Below, piece by piece: positions 8,517 through 16,658 of a stretch of DNA of 64,000 nucleotides. The first letter of the stretch is position 1. Each line of letters opens with the position of its first letter. A program made the translations under genes and the position numbers. The DNA is taken from contig NZ_CBDCGN010000002.1 of NCBI RefSeq assembly GCF_965216805.1, forward strand, positions 1,612,001-1,676,000, written 5' to 3'. Below the pieces are notes generated by a model. It ran no database searches. It had not been told where the DNA came from and saw nothing but the letters and a program-made list of their open reading frames with translations. Source of the DNA: Panacagrimonas sp965216805. Lineage in GTDB: Bacteria; Pseudomonadota; Gammaproteobacteria; Nevskiales; Nevskiaceae.

Positions 8517-9542
8517 ATGAACTCATTCGCTCTACCGGGCCCGGCGTCGCGGCTGGACGTGATCGCATGGATCCTCATGGCCCTGGGCCTGCTGCTGATC
8601 CTGTATCTGGAACTGCTTCCGGCCCTGCTGGGCGGGCTGCTGGTATTCGAACTGGTACGGTTGCTGACCCCGTTGGTGACCCGGGCCGAGATCAGCAGCG
8701 ACTGGGCCCGCATCATCGTGGTGGCTGCGATCTCGGCGCTGGTGGTGGCAGGCGTCAGTCTGTTGATCATCGGCGTGATCTCGTTTTTCCGCAGCGATGC
8801 CGGAAACCTGTCGGCCCTGCTGACCAAGCTGGCGGAGATCATCGATCAGTCGCGCAACCGTCTGCCGCCCTGGGCCCTGCAGTATCTGCCGGAGACGGCC
8901 GAAGAACTGCGCGCCGCGGTCACCGCCTGGCTGCGCGAACATTCCAGCGCCCTGCAGGGCGTCGGCAAGGACTTCGCACGCGCGCTGGCTCACATTCTCA
9001 TCGGCATGGTGGTGGGCGCCCTGCTGGCCCTGCGCGAGGCGATGACCACGGTCGAACGCCGGCCGCTGGCCGAGGCCCTGGTGGAGCGCACCGAACGCCT
9101 GGGCCGCTCGTTCCGGCGCGTGGTGTTCGCCCAGGTGTGGATTGCGGCGCTCAACGCCACCCTGACCGGACTTTATCTGGCCGTGGCTCTGCCGTTGATG
9201 GGCATCGACCTGCCGCTGACCAAGACGCTGATCGCGGTGACCTTCGTGTGCGGTCTGCTGCCGGTGGTGGGCAATCTGATTTCCAACACCGTCATCGTGG
9301 TGGTGAGCCTGAGCCAGTCCCTGTTCGTGGCGATCGGGTCGTTGACCTACCTGGTGGTGATACACAAGCTCGAGTATTTTCTCAACGCGCGCATCATCGG
9401 TTCGCGCATCCGCGCCAAGGCTTGGGAAATGCTGGTGGCGATGCTGATGATGGAAGCCGCGTTCGGTATCGCCGGGCTGATCGCGGCGCCGATCTACTAC
9501 GCCTATCTCAAGGACGAGCTGCAGGATCGCGGACTCGTCTGA
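8517..9542 (+). CDS. AI-2E/PerM-family membrane permease
   Basis: Predicted inner-membrane protein of the PerM/TqsA (AI-2E transporter) family, 341 residues, near the typical 340-370. Paired hydrophobic segments at the N-terminus precede a soluble stretch (about residues 95-150). The C-terminal half has the family pattern FAQVWIAALNATLTGLYLA, FVCGLLPVVGNLISNT, and a final segment with LEYFLNARIIGSRI. The frame is open upstream, but the ATG at 8517 starts just before the first membrane helix. The roughly 280 bases between this gene and the divergent transferase gene should hold both promoters; I could not pick them out. The transported substrate is unknown. Confidence 0.85.
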   Translation: MNSFALPGPASRLDVIAWILMALGLLLILYLELLPALLGGLLVFELVRLLTPLVTRAEISSDWARIIVVAAISALVVAGVSLLIIGVISFFRSDAGNLSALLTKLAEIIDQSRNRLPPWALQYLPETAEELRAAVTAWLREHSSALQGVGKDFARALAHILIGMVVGALLALREAMTTVERRPLAEALVERTERLGRSFRRVVFAQVWIAALNATLTGLYLAVALPLMGIDLPLTKTLIAVTFVCGLLPVVGNLISNTVIVVVSLSQSLFVAIGSLTYLVVIHKLEYFLNARIIGSRIRAKAWEMLVAMLMMEAAFGIAGLIAAPIYYAYLKDELQDRGLV

Positions 9543-9549
9543 ATCCCCC

Positions 9550-10227
9550 ATGACGGAGGACCGACCTGTGCTGAAAGTGCACCACCTGAGCAACTCGCGT
9601 TCGCAGCGCATCCTGTGGCTGCTCGAAGAACTGGACCTGGATTACGAGCTGGTACTGCACCCGCGCGATCCGGTCACCGTGCGCTCGCCGGAATCGCTGT
9701 TCAAGATCCACCCGCTGGGCAAGGGCCCTACTATCGAGCACGACGGCGGTGCGTTGCCCGAGTCCGGCGCGATCATCGACTTCGTCACCCGCAAGCTGGC
9801 CGGCGGCAGGCTCAGCGTGCCCGAGTCGTCGCCGGAATTCTCCGATTACCTGTTCTGGCTGCTCTACGCCGAAGGCTCGGCCATGGGCCCTGTTGTTTTC
9901 GACCTGCTCGACGGCATGACCGGTGGCGGTTGCGGCGAAGCGCTGCGCGGCTTTTATCTCAACGAGGTCAAGCACAGCTTCGACTTCATGGAGAACGTCC
10001 TGTCACGCCAGGAGCCCTTCCTGGCCAGCGGGTTTACCGCCGCCGACATCAACATGACCTGGGTGCTGGAACTGTCCGAGCCCTGCGGACATCTCGAAGC
10101 TCACCCCCGGATGACCGCCTACCTGCGTCGCATGCAGGCGCGTCCGGCCTATGCACGTGCCATGCAAAAGGGCGGCAGGCAGGACCTGACGATGTTCAGA
10201 CCGGCCCAGCCGCTGCCGCTGACCTGA
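9550..10227 (+). CDS. glutathione S-transferase family protein
   Basis: Soluble 225-residue protein with the two-domain GST layout. The N-terminal thioredoxin-like half has the SNSRSQRILWLLEELDL segment supplying the activating Ser/Asn and the glutathione-contacting PES motif in ALPESGAIIDF. The all-helical C-terminal half has TAADINMTWVLE with the N-capping Asp. It begins eight bases after the permease stop, so the two probably share a transcript. The substrate cannot be predicted. Confidence 0.88.
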   Translation: MTEDRPVLKVHHLSNSRSQRILWLLEELDLDYELVLHPRDPVTVRSPESLFKIHPLGKGPTIEHDGGALPESGAIIDFVTRKLAGGRLSVPESSPEFSDYLFWLLYAEGSAMGPVVFDLLDGMTGGGCGEALRGFYLNEVKHSFDFMENVLSRQEPFLASGFTAADINMTWVLELSEPCGHLEAHPRMTAYLRRMQARPAYARAMQKGGRQDLTMFRPAQPLPLT

Positions 10228-10245
10228 GCGGCGCCCGGGCAGGCG

Positions 10246-11574
10246 CTAGCGCCGCAACGCCGCCATCTTCAGCGCCAGCTCCATCGCCTGCTCGTAGTTG
10301 AGGCGCGGATCGACCTGTGACCGGTACGCGCGCTCCAGGTCTTTCTCGGTCAGATCGCGCGCGCCGCCCAGGCATTCGGTGACGTCCTCGCCGGTCAGTT
10401 CCAGATGCACGCCGCCAAGGCGGGAGCCGCAGGCCGCGTGGATGTCGAAGGACTGCGTGACCTCCGAAAGAATGTCGTCGAAGCGCCTCGTCTTGATGCC
10501 GTTGCCCAGGGTCTGTGTGTTGCCGTGCATGGGATCGGAGAGCCACAGTACGCGACGCCCCTCGCGCTTCACCGTCTCGATCAGACGGGGCAGGTGATTC
10601 GCAATCTCGCCCGCTCCCATGCGGTGGATCAGCACCAGCCGGCCCGCTTCGTTGTCCGGGTTGAGCGTGCGACACAGGCCCAGCAGCCAGGCCTCGTCGA
10701 TCGCCGGGCCGATCTTGACGCCTACCGGATTGGCGATGCCGCGACAGTATTCGACGTGCGCGCCGTCCAGGTCGGCGGTGCGCATGCCGATCCACGGAAA
10801 ATGCGTGGACAGGTTGTACCAGCCGATCTTGCGCGGGACCTGTCGGGTCTGCGCCTGCTCGTACCACAGCAGCAGCGCCTCGTGACTGGTGTGGAAATCC
10901 ACGCGGTTGAACGCGTGCAGCTCGGTGCCGGCCAGACGCTCCATGAAACGCAGCGAATCGCCGATGGCGTCCACCCGCGCCTGGTACTCCGCTGCCAACG
11001 GCGAATGACCGACCCAGGCCAGGTCCCAGTACTCGGGGTGGTGCAGATCGGCGAAGCCGCCGTCGATCAAGCCGCGCACGAAGTTGATGGTCATGGCCGA
11101 GCGGGTGTGCCCTTCGATCAGGCGTTGCGGATCGGGAATGCGCGCTTGCGGAGTGAATTCCGGCGCGTTGACCAGATCGCCGCGATAGGCGGGCAGGGTG
11201 ACGCCGTCACGCGTCTCGGTGTCGGCGGAACGCGGCTTGGCGTACTGCCCGGCAAAGCGTCCCAGGCGCGTCACCCGCATTTTCATGCCATGGACCAGCA
11301 CCAGCGACATCTGCAGCAGCACCTTGAGCCGGTTGGTGATGATCTCCGGCCGGCAATCGGCGAAAGACTCCGCGCAGTCGCCGCCCTGCAGCACGAAGCG
11401 CTTGCCGGCCTCGGCCTCGGCCAGTTGCGTGCGCAGGGCATCGACCTCCCAGGACGTCACCAGCGGCGGCAGGCCGCGTAGCGATTCGACTGCGCGTGCC
11501 AGGGCTGCGCTATCGGGATAGTTGGGTTGCTGCACCGCGGAGCGGGTTTGCCAGGATTCGGGATTCCAGTTCAC
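10246..11574 (-). CDS. aroF: 3-deoxy-7-phosphoheptulonate synthase, class II
   Basis: First enzyme of the shikimate pathway, condensing phosphoenolpyruvate with erythrose 4-phosphate to DAHP. The 442-residue product is of the class II (plant-like) type: FVLQGGDCAESF near the N-terminus, the Arg/Lys-rich MRVTRLGRFAGQYAKPRS, HTSHEALLLWYEQAQTR, VGVKIGP, and LSDPMHGNTQ with the metal-binding His. The frame extends 15 codons further, but the GTG at 11574 has a GGAG five bases upstream and gives the family-typical opening NWNPESWQ. Feedback control by aromatic amino acids is usual but cannot be read here. It converges with the GST gene. Confidence 0.94.
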   Translation of the reverse strand: MNWNPESWQTRSAVQQPNYPDSAALARAVESLRGLPPLVTSWEVDALRTQLAEAEAGKRFVLQGGDCAESFADCRPEIITNRLKVLLQMSLVLVHGMKMRVTRLGRFAGQYAKPRSADTETRDGVTLPAYRGDLVNAPEFTPQARIPDPQRLIEGHTRSAMTINFVRGLIDGGFADLHHPEYWDLAWVGHSPLAAEYQARVDAIGDSLRFMERLAGTELHAFNRVDFHTSHEALLLWYEQAQTRQVPRKIGWYNLSTHFPWIGMRTADLDGAHVEYCRGIANPVGVKIGPAIDEAWLLGLCRTLNPDNEAGRLVLIHRMGAGEIANHLPRLIETVKREGRRVLWLSDPMHGNTQTLGNGIKTRRFDDILSEVTQSFDIHAACGSRLGGVHLELTGEDVTECLGGARDLTEKDLERAYRSQVDPRLNYEQAMELALKMAALRR

Positions 11575-11639
11575 GTCGGCTCCAGGAAAGGCTTCACCAT
11601 AACTGAGCGGCTGCGCCAAAGCGTCAGGCTCTTACCGCC

Positions 11640-11795
11640 AGCCATGCTGACATTCGGGCGTCGCGGAATCCTGTTGCCCGGAGTGGCCTGTCCGGCAGAC
11701 GGTGCGAGCCCTTGCAGGCATCTAGCCCACGCTTCGTCGGCATGGCTGCGGCTGACGAAGGCCTGGTAGCGGTAGCGGGCGGGGTCGTATTCCAT
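11640..11795 (-). pseudogene. TIR-domain N-terminal remnant
   Basis: On the minus strand, starting with ATG at 11795, a short reading frame opens with MEYDPARYRYQAFVSRSHAD and EAWARCLQ. This closely resembles the first strand and box 1 of bacterial TIR-domain proteins (pattern YRAFISYSHADEAWA..L). After about 28 residues the likeness fades into GLAPSAGQATPGNRIPRRP, where an intact protein would have a long TIR domain. The frame runs on into the start of aroF and stops there at 74 residues. I read this as the broken 5' end of a lost TIR gene that was divergent from the cyclase gene to the right. It could instead be a chance similarity. Confidence 0.4.
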
Positions 11796-11865
11796 GGACC
11801 GCGGTTCTTGACGGCAGACTGTGGTGGATTGACGCTGCGACCATGTTGCCCCAGATGATCACGGC

Positions 11866-14388
11866 GTGACGACCGGACCCGATGGTGTCGAGGAGCAGAG
11901 TGGCTTGCCGCCGCTGAAGCTCTGGCAATGGCTGCGCTTGATCGACGAGGCGCGCAAGGGGCGCGATGCACCCTTCCTCATCGGCGGCAGCGGTCACCTG
12001 TTGCTCAGCGCGGCGGAGGAGGACCACGTCGCCGAAGTGTTGTCCGAAGAGGTGCTGCCTGAGATCGTGCGTCTGAGCCGTGGCCGCCGCGTGCTGCTCA
12101 TGTGCGGGTTGGCACCGGGGGCGGATCTGCTGTTTCAGCGGGCCGCGCAAAAATGGCTGGCGGCGCGCGGTGTCGCTCATGACGCCATCGGGCTGTTACC
12201 GGTGCCGACCGCACAGCTGGCCGAGGACTGGTCGGCGCGCGCCAATCGAGACGGCTACACCGTTTCCGCACGCGATCGCGCCCGCATCCTCGGTGAAGTG
12301 GAAGACGCCAGGAGCGCCTGTGCCGCGGTGGTGCAACTCTACGAAAGCGACGCTGGAGAGCAGCTGGACAGCCGGTCGTTCCGGCAGCAGCAGTACCGAA
12401 TTCTCGGCGCGGTGCTGGCGACCCGTGCCGACGCCTTGGTCGCGGTGCTGCGTCACGACAACGCTACCGACCCCGGCGGGACCGCAGAAGTGGTCGCCTG
12501 GCGCCGCGATCCCAGCCGTATACCTGAGCATCTGCGGCCGGTGACGCCCCAGCGCACGGCGAGCACCGGTGCTCTGTTCTTGATCAACCCGCGTGCCGGG
12601 ATGGCTGCGCAGGATGATCGGCGTTCGGCGTCGGCGCAGTTGGCACAACGAACGCTGGCCGAGGAAGAGCGCGTCGTTCGAGCCGCCGAAGAGGCCCTTG
12701 CCCGTGGCAACGATCTGCTGTGCAACGACCTGGTTTACCGCGCCTTCGAACGCGGCCTGAATACGCCGGCGCTGGCTTGGCTGCGGGTCCAGTCGCTGGC
12801 CAGCGCCGGCAGCACCGTGCTGGCGCGACGTCAGTACGATGAACTGGCGCCGGAGCCCTCGCAGCGCGACTCGCGCTGGTTCACCTTGCTCGGACGCTTG
12901 GAAAAAGATCTGGGCATGCGCGGCGGAGCTCAGGGCCGGCAGCATTTTCTGACCGCTGCCGAATCCTACCTGCAGGCCTGGCGGCTGAAACCGGACAGCT
13001 ACCCGGCGATCAACGCCGCCAGCCTGTTCCTGCTCGCCGGGGATCGCGAAACGGCCGCCCACTGGGCGCAGCAGGCGCTGCGATTGGCCGGCCAGGCGCA
13101 GCTCGGCGAGGACGCGGACCGCTATTTTCTGCATGCCACCGTCGCCGAGGCCTCGCTACTGCTGGGCGATACCGCCGGCCTCAGGGAGGCACTGATCGAG
13201 GCGGACCGGCTGTTGCCCGGAGACTACTCGCGGCGCCAGGTCACCTTGCGTCAACTCCGACGTGTATGCGAAGCACTTGGGGTCAGCACCTCAGTACTCC
13301 GCGAGCTCAGCCTGCCGCCGCTGATTTTTCTGGCCCGCGATGGCCCGCTCCTGCCCACGCCGACAGAGAATTTTCGGCTGCACGACGGCGACCTGCCTGC
13401 GCACGCGCTCTTGTTTGCCAGTCTCAGCGACATATTCGATCTGTCGGTGATCGAGCCGCTGATGATCCGGGGGCGCAGTCTTTCCGTGAGCCTGCCGTTC
13501 AGTGCCAACGCGATGATCGAGCAGGCTCACCGTCGCTACGGCGCCAGATGGGGCCAGCGCCTGGAGTCATGTCTGGCGCGCGCGCAACGGGTGTCGACCA
13601 ATCGCGGCTTTCTGGAACCCGAGCTGCCCTGGTCGACGCTGCAGGCACGCCGGCATGCACTCGGCCAGGCGTTGCTCTGGGCCAGCCGCTCGGACGGAGC
13701 GTTTCGTAACCTGCAGATCCGCTCCGAGCCGGGTGGCGCACGCCTGGAAGCCTTACCCGTGCTTGCAGCCGGTCCGCAGCGCATGCAGCAGGCGGTGTTG
13801 CAGGCTCAGTCGGTGCTGGACGAACCTGGGATGCCGCGGGGTCGTCGCATGGTGGGTCTGATCTTTGCCGACATTGCCGGCTTCATGCGTCTGGACGACC
13901 CCGACCTGCCGCAGTTTTGGGACGTGGTCATGCGAGGAATCGCCGAGACCCTCGACGCGCAGCGCGAGCGCATCCTGCTGCGCCAGACCTGGGGAGATGC
14001 GTTGCACGTAGTCACCACCGACGCGGCGACGGCCGCCGCCGTTGCCAGCGGAATCCAGGCTCTGATCCAGCAACTTGTCGAACTTCCCGACAGCCCGTTC
14101 CCGGCGCTGGAGCTGCGGGTGGCGGCGCACTACGCACCGGTTTTCGAAGGATTCGATCCGATCCAGCACGCGCGCACATATTTCGGTACTCAGTTGACCT
14201 TCACCGCCCGGATCGAGCCGGTTACGCCGCCGGGGCAGGTGTACGTCACCGAGGGGCTGGCCGCGCAGCTGGCGATCGAAGCGCCCGACGCTTTTGCCTG
14301 CGAATATGTCGGCGAGATCCAGCTCGCCAAGCGCTTTGGAAACTACCGCGTGTATGCCATGCGCGCGACCTCAGGAGAGCGTCGGTGA
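11866..14388 (+). CDS. SLOG-like / TRAFs-binding TPR / class III nucleotide cyclase protein
   Basis: An 840-residue predicted cytoplasmic signalling enzyme. The N-terminal domain (about 35-190) has the look of a SLOG/DprA-like nucleotide-binding fold: FLIGGSGHLLL, then LMCGLAPGADLLFQRAA and GLLPVPTAQLAEDW. The middle (about 265-480) resembles the DUF4071 (MAP3K TRAFs-binding) helical repeat region, with FLTAAESYLQAWRLKPDSYP and INAASLFLLAGDRETAAHWA. The C-terminal domain (about 660-835) is a class III adenylate/guanylate cyclase keeping both metal Asps (Asp669 in FADIAGF, Asp711 in TWGDALH) and a FTARIEPVTPPGQVYV segment. The proposed start is GTG with no clear ribosome site. The next gene, a CRP-like factor, overlaps by four bases, so the nucleotide made here is probably read by it. 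Whether cAMP or cGMP is made is not certain. Confidence 0.8.
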   Translation: MTTGPDGVEEQSGLPPLKLWQWLRLIDEARKGRDAPFLIGGSGHLLLSAAEEDHVAEVLSEEVLPEIVRLSRGRRVLLMCGLAPGADLLFQRAAQKWLAARGVAHDAIGLLPVPTAQLAEDWSARANRDGYTVSARDRARILGEVEDARSACAAVVQLYESDAGEQLDSRSFRQQQYRILGAVLATRADALVAVLRHDNATDPGGTAEVVAWRRDPSRIPEHLRPVTPQRTASTGALFLINPRAGMAAQDDRRSASAQLAQRTLAEEERVVRAAEEALARGNDLLCNDLVYRAFERGLNTPALAWLRVQSLASAGSTVLARRQYDELAPEPSQRDSRWFTLLGRLEKDLGMRGGAQGRQHFLTAAESYLQAWRLKPDSYPAINAASLFLLAGDRETAAHWAQQALRLAGQAQLGEDADRYFLHATVAEASLLLGDTAGLREALIEADRLLPGDYSRRQVTLRQLRRVCEALGVSTSVLRELSLPPLIFLARDGPLLPTPTENFRLHDGDLPAHALLFASLSDIFDLSVIEPLMIRGRSLSVSLPFSANAMIEQAHRRYGARWGQRLESCLARAQRVSTNRGFLEPELPWSTLQARRHALGQALLWASRSDGAFRNLQIRSEPGGARLEALPVLAAGPQRMQQAVLQAQSVLDEPGMPRGRRMVGLIFADIAGFMRLDDPDLPQFWDVVMRGIAETLDAQRERILLRQTWGDALHVVTTDAATAAAVASGIQALIQQLVELPDSPFPALELRVAAHYAPVFEGFDPIQHARTYFGTQLTFTARIEPVTPPGQVYVTEGLAAQLAIEAPDAFACEYVGEIQLAKRFGNYRVYAMRATSGERR

Positions 14389-15050
14389 TCCAGACCATCG
14401 CCGAAAAAATTGCTCGCGATCCGGCGATGCAAGCCCTGTTTTCGAGCGGCCTGCGGCGCCAGTACCCGCGCCAGCACGTGCTGTTGCCCGAAGGCTCGCG
14501 ACCTTCGAGCCTGTATTTGTTGATGGCCGGCACCCTCGCCGTGAGCACTCGCGGGAAGGATGGCGAGGACCTGCTGCTGGCCTATTTCCATCCCGGCGAC
14601 TTCTTCGGCGAGATGGGCCTGTTTCCGGACGTCAGCGCGCGCAGCGCCTGCATCCAGACGCGCACCGAATGTTCGGTATTGGAGATCGGTTACGACCGCT
14701 TTCTGAATCTGACGCGGACCCATCCCACGCTGTGGATCGAGGTGGCTTCGCAGCTCGCCTTTCGCCTGCGCGCGGTAAACCGCCGGCTGGCGGAAATGCC
14801 GACGCTGCATGCCGCAGACCGCATCTGGCTGGTGCTGCAGGAACTGGCGCTGCGCGCCGACGCGCCGCACGTGGCCGAAGGCAAGTTGCTGCGCGTCACT
14901 CGCCTGGACCTGGGCAAGCTCGCCGGCTGCACCCGCGAACTGGCCGGCATGGTGCTGCGTGACCTGGCTACCGATGGCCGCGTGATACTGCGCGGACAGA
15001 ACGTCATCGTACGCACCGACGCACTCACGCCCGCGCAGCCTGTCGCTTGA
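14385..15050 (+). CDS. CRP/FNR-family transcription regulator (Clp/Vfr-like)
   Basis: A cyclic-nucleotide-binding transcription factor of 221 residues. The N-terminal beta-roll has FFGEMGLFPDVSARSACIQT, keeping the Glu and Arg-Ser that hold the ribose and phosphate of cAMP in CRP. The C-terminal helix-turn-helix has LGKLAGCTRELAGMVLRDL. GTG at 14385 overlaps the cyclase stop (GTGA) and has AGGAGAG six bases upstream, so it is coupled to the cyclase gene. Compared with E. coli CRP by eye, Thr127/Ser128 of the C-helix correspond to Val/Asn and recognition-helix Arg185 to Met. Both base specificity and DNA site may therefore differ. Its 3' end overlaps the converging SDR gene by 26 bases. Confidence 0.88.
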   Translation: MIQTIAEKIARDPAMQALFSSGLRRQYPRQHVLLPEGSRPSSLYLLMAGTLAVSTRGKDGEDLLLAYFHPGDFFGEMGLFPDVSARSACIQTRTECSVLEIGYDRFLNLTRTHPTLWIEVASQLAFRLRAVNRRLAEMPTLHAADRIWLVLQELALRADAPHVAEGKLLRVTRLDLGKLAGCTRELAGMVLRDLATDGRVILRGQNVIVRTDALTPAQPVA

Positions 15051-16416
15051 ATGGTGGCTCTTCCCGCATTGCCGGCGTCGGCGCCGCCATCGAGGCCGAG
15101 GCGCTGATCGCCTTGCGCCTGAGGACGCTGCGCACGTAGGCCTCGTCGATCAATCGCGGTAGATACTGTCTGCCGTGCGCCGCAAAGTATTCCTGCGTCA
15201 GACGGGTATCGAAGCGCGTGTGTTCGGGTCGCAGCAGATAGGGCTCGAGCATTTGCGTGCGCCGGTACGCCAGGCGCATGTAGCGGCCTGCAACCGGTAC
15301 TAGGCCGAGCAAGCGCGTCGCCCAGCGGAACACCGACATGCCGCGCACGATCCGTACGCGCTGGATGAAACGCGGCGGCTGCTCCAGCGCGCGCAGGGTC
15401 ATGGTTGCCAGCGACTCCAGTGTCTGCGCGCGCGGGTTGCTCAGGTGCAAGTAGCGTACGCGCGGCTGTGCCGGTTGCTCTGGCCGATGCAGTTCGATAC
15501 CGATCGATGCCCATGCGTAGCGCTCCACGTCCTCTGCATCGATCAGGTCGATCACCCCGGTGCGATTGCCCAGGATCGGCAGCCAGGGAAAGCGCAGGCG
15601 CAGGACGCCACGCGAAACCAGGTCGATCAACCGGTAGCAGGGCCGGTCCAGCTTGAGCAGGCGCTGCAGCCAAGGTCTGACCTCGGCGCGCATCACCCCC
15701 TGCGTGAGCGAGTCCAGCCAGGCGATGTATCCGTCCGGCGTCTCCAGCCCGGTGACGATGCTCGGGCGCAGGATGGTGGCCCGGCGATGTTGCGACTGCG
15801 CAGCCCATGCCTCCACCAGATGCTCGCCTTCGCACTTGGAGTGTTCGTAGGAATTGTTGAATCGATGGCTGGCGATCGGCCCCTCGGCCAGCAGTCCGCG
15901 CGCGGTGCCGTGGGAATATGCGGTACTGAAATGGAACAGATGTTCGACGCGACAAGGCCGTGAACGCAGGGCCAGACCATCGATCGCGCGCAGCAGGCAC
16001 TGCAGCCCCTCTACGTTGGTGCGCAGGTTCTGTTCGATGATCGCTTGCCGTCGCGCCGCAGATTGGCCGGGATGGTCCATGCTCAGCGAGGCAGCGACGT
16101 TCAACACCACCAGGCTGGTGTAGTTGCCCTGGTCGATCACCCGGCCGAGCTGGTCTGCGATGGCGGGTTCATCAAAGTCGGCGAGGTCGCCGCTGAGCGT
16201 GTGCGCGCGACCCGCATGGCCATGCAGGCCCAGTGCACCCAGCATCTGGAGCACGCGCCGATCGGCCGATTCCAAGCCCCCTCCGGGCTTGCGTGCGTCG
16301 CGCACCAGCAACAGTACATTGGCGCCGTCGATCAGCAGCCGGCGCACCATGCGCCGTCCCAGAAAGCCGGTCGCGCCGGTGACCAGGAACAACCTCGATG
16401 GCTGCGCTGTATTCAT
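15025..16416 (-). CDS. extended SDR, fatty acyl-CoA reductase / thioester-reductase-like
   Basis: NAD(P)-binding protein of 463 residues related to the male-sterility/fatty acyl-CoA reductase group, which reduces long-chain acyl thioesters. Seen: FLVTGATGFLGRRMVRRLL at the N-terminus, LSGDLADF, HFSTAYSHGT, the catalytic Tyr-Lys in SYEHSKCEGE, ATILRPSIVTG, and DLIDAEDVERYA. The C-terminal 130 residues have no motif I recognise. The frame is open upstream, but ATG at 16416 has GAGGAG nine bases before it and starts just before the Rossmann fold. It converges with and slightly overlaps the CRP-like gene. The substrate is unproven. Confidence 0.78.
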   Translation of the reverse strand: MNTAQPSRLFLVTGATGFLGRRMVRRLLIDGANVLLLVRDARKPGGGLESADRRVLQMLGALGLHGHAGRAHTLSGDLADFDEPAIADQLGRVIDQGNYTSLVVLNVAASLSMDHPGQSAARRQAIIEQNLRTNVEGLQCLLRAIDGLALRSRPCRVEHLFHFSTAYSHGTARGLLAEGPIASHRFNNSYEHSKCEGEHLVEAWAAQSQHRRATILRPSIVTGLETPDGYIAWLDSLTQGVMRAEVRPWLQRLLKLDRPCYRLIDLVSRGVLRLRFPWLPILGNRTGVIDLIDAEDVERYAWASIGIELHRPEQPAQPRVRYLHLSNPRAQTLESLATMTLRALEQPPRFIQRVRIVRGMSVFRWATRLLGLVPVAGRYMRLAYRRTQMLEPYLLRPEHTRFDTRLTQEYFAAHGRQYLPRLIDEAYVRSVLRRKAISASASMAAPTPAMREEPPFKRQAARA

Positions 16417-16658
16417 TGCCAAGCACTCCTCAACGACCCCGGCGCGGGACCTTCCGCGACCTTCAGTGGCCACAGCCTAGAAGGACACCGCGAGCGAAAC
16501 TGTGAGCCGGCCCGCGTTTCAGGCGGGGTTCGGGTCGTCGCATCGGTGAGCCGCTGCCGGCATGGCGGACCGGTGCATGCTCGCCCCACGGCTTCGGGTC
16601 GTCTGTGCGGTCCAGCGCCTTGGTTCGTCGCGCGGCGGGATCGGATCGCCCGTTACGG

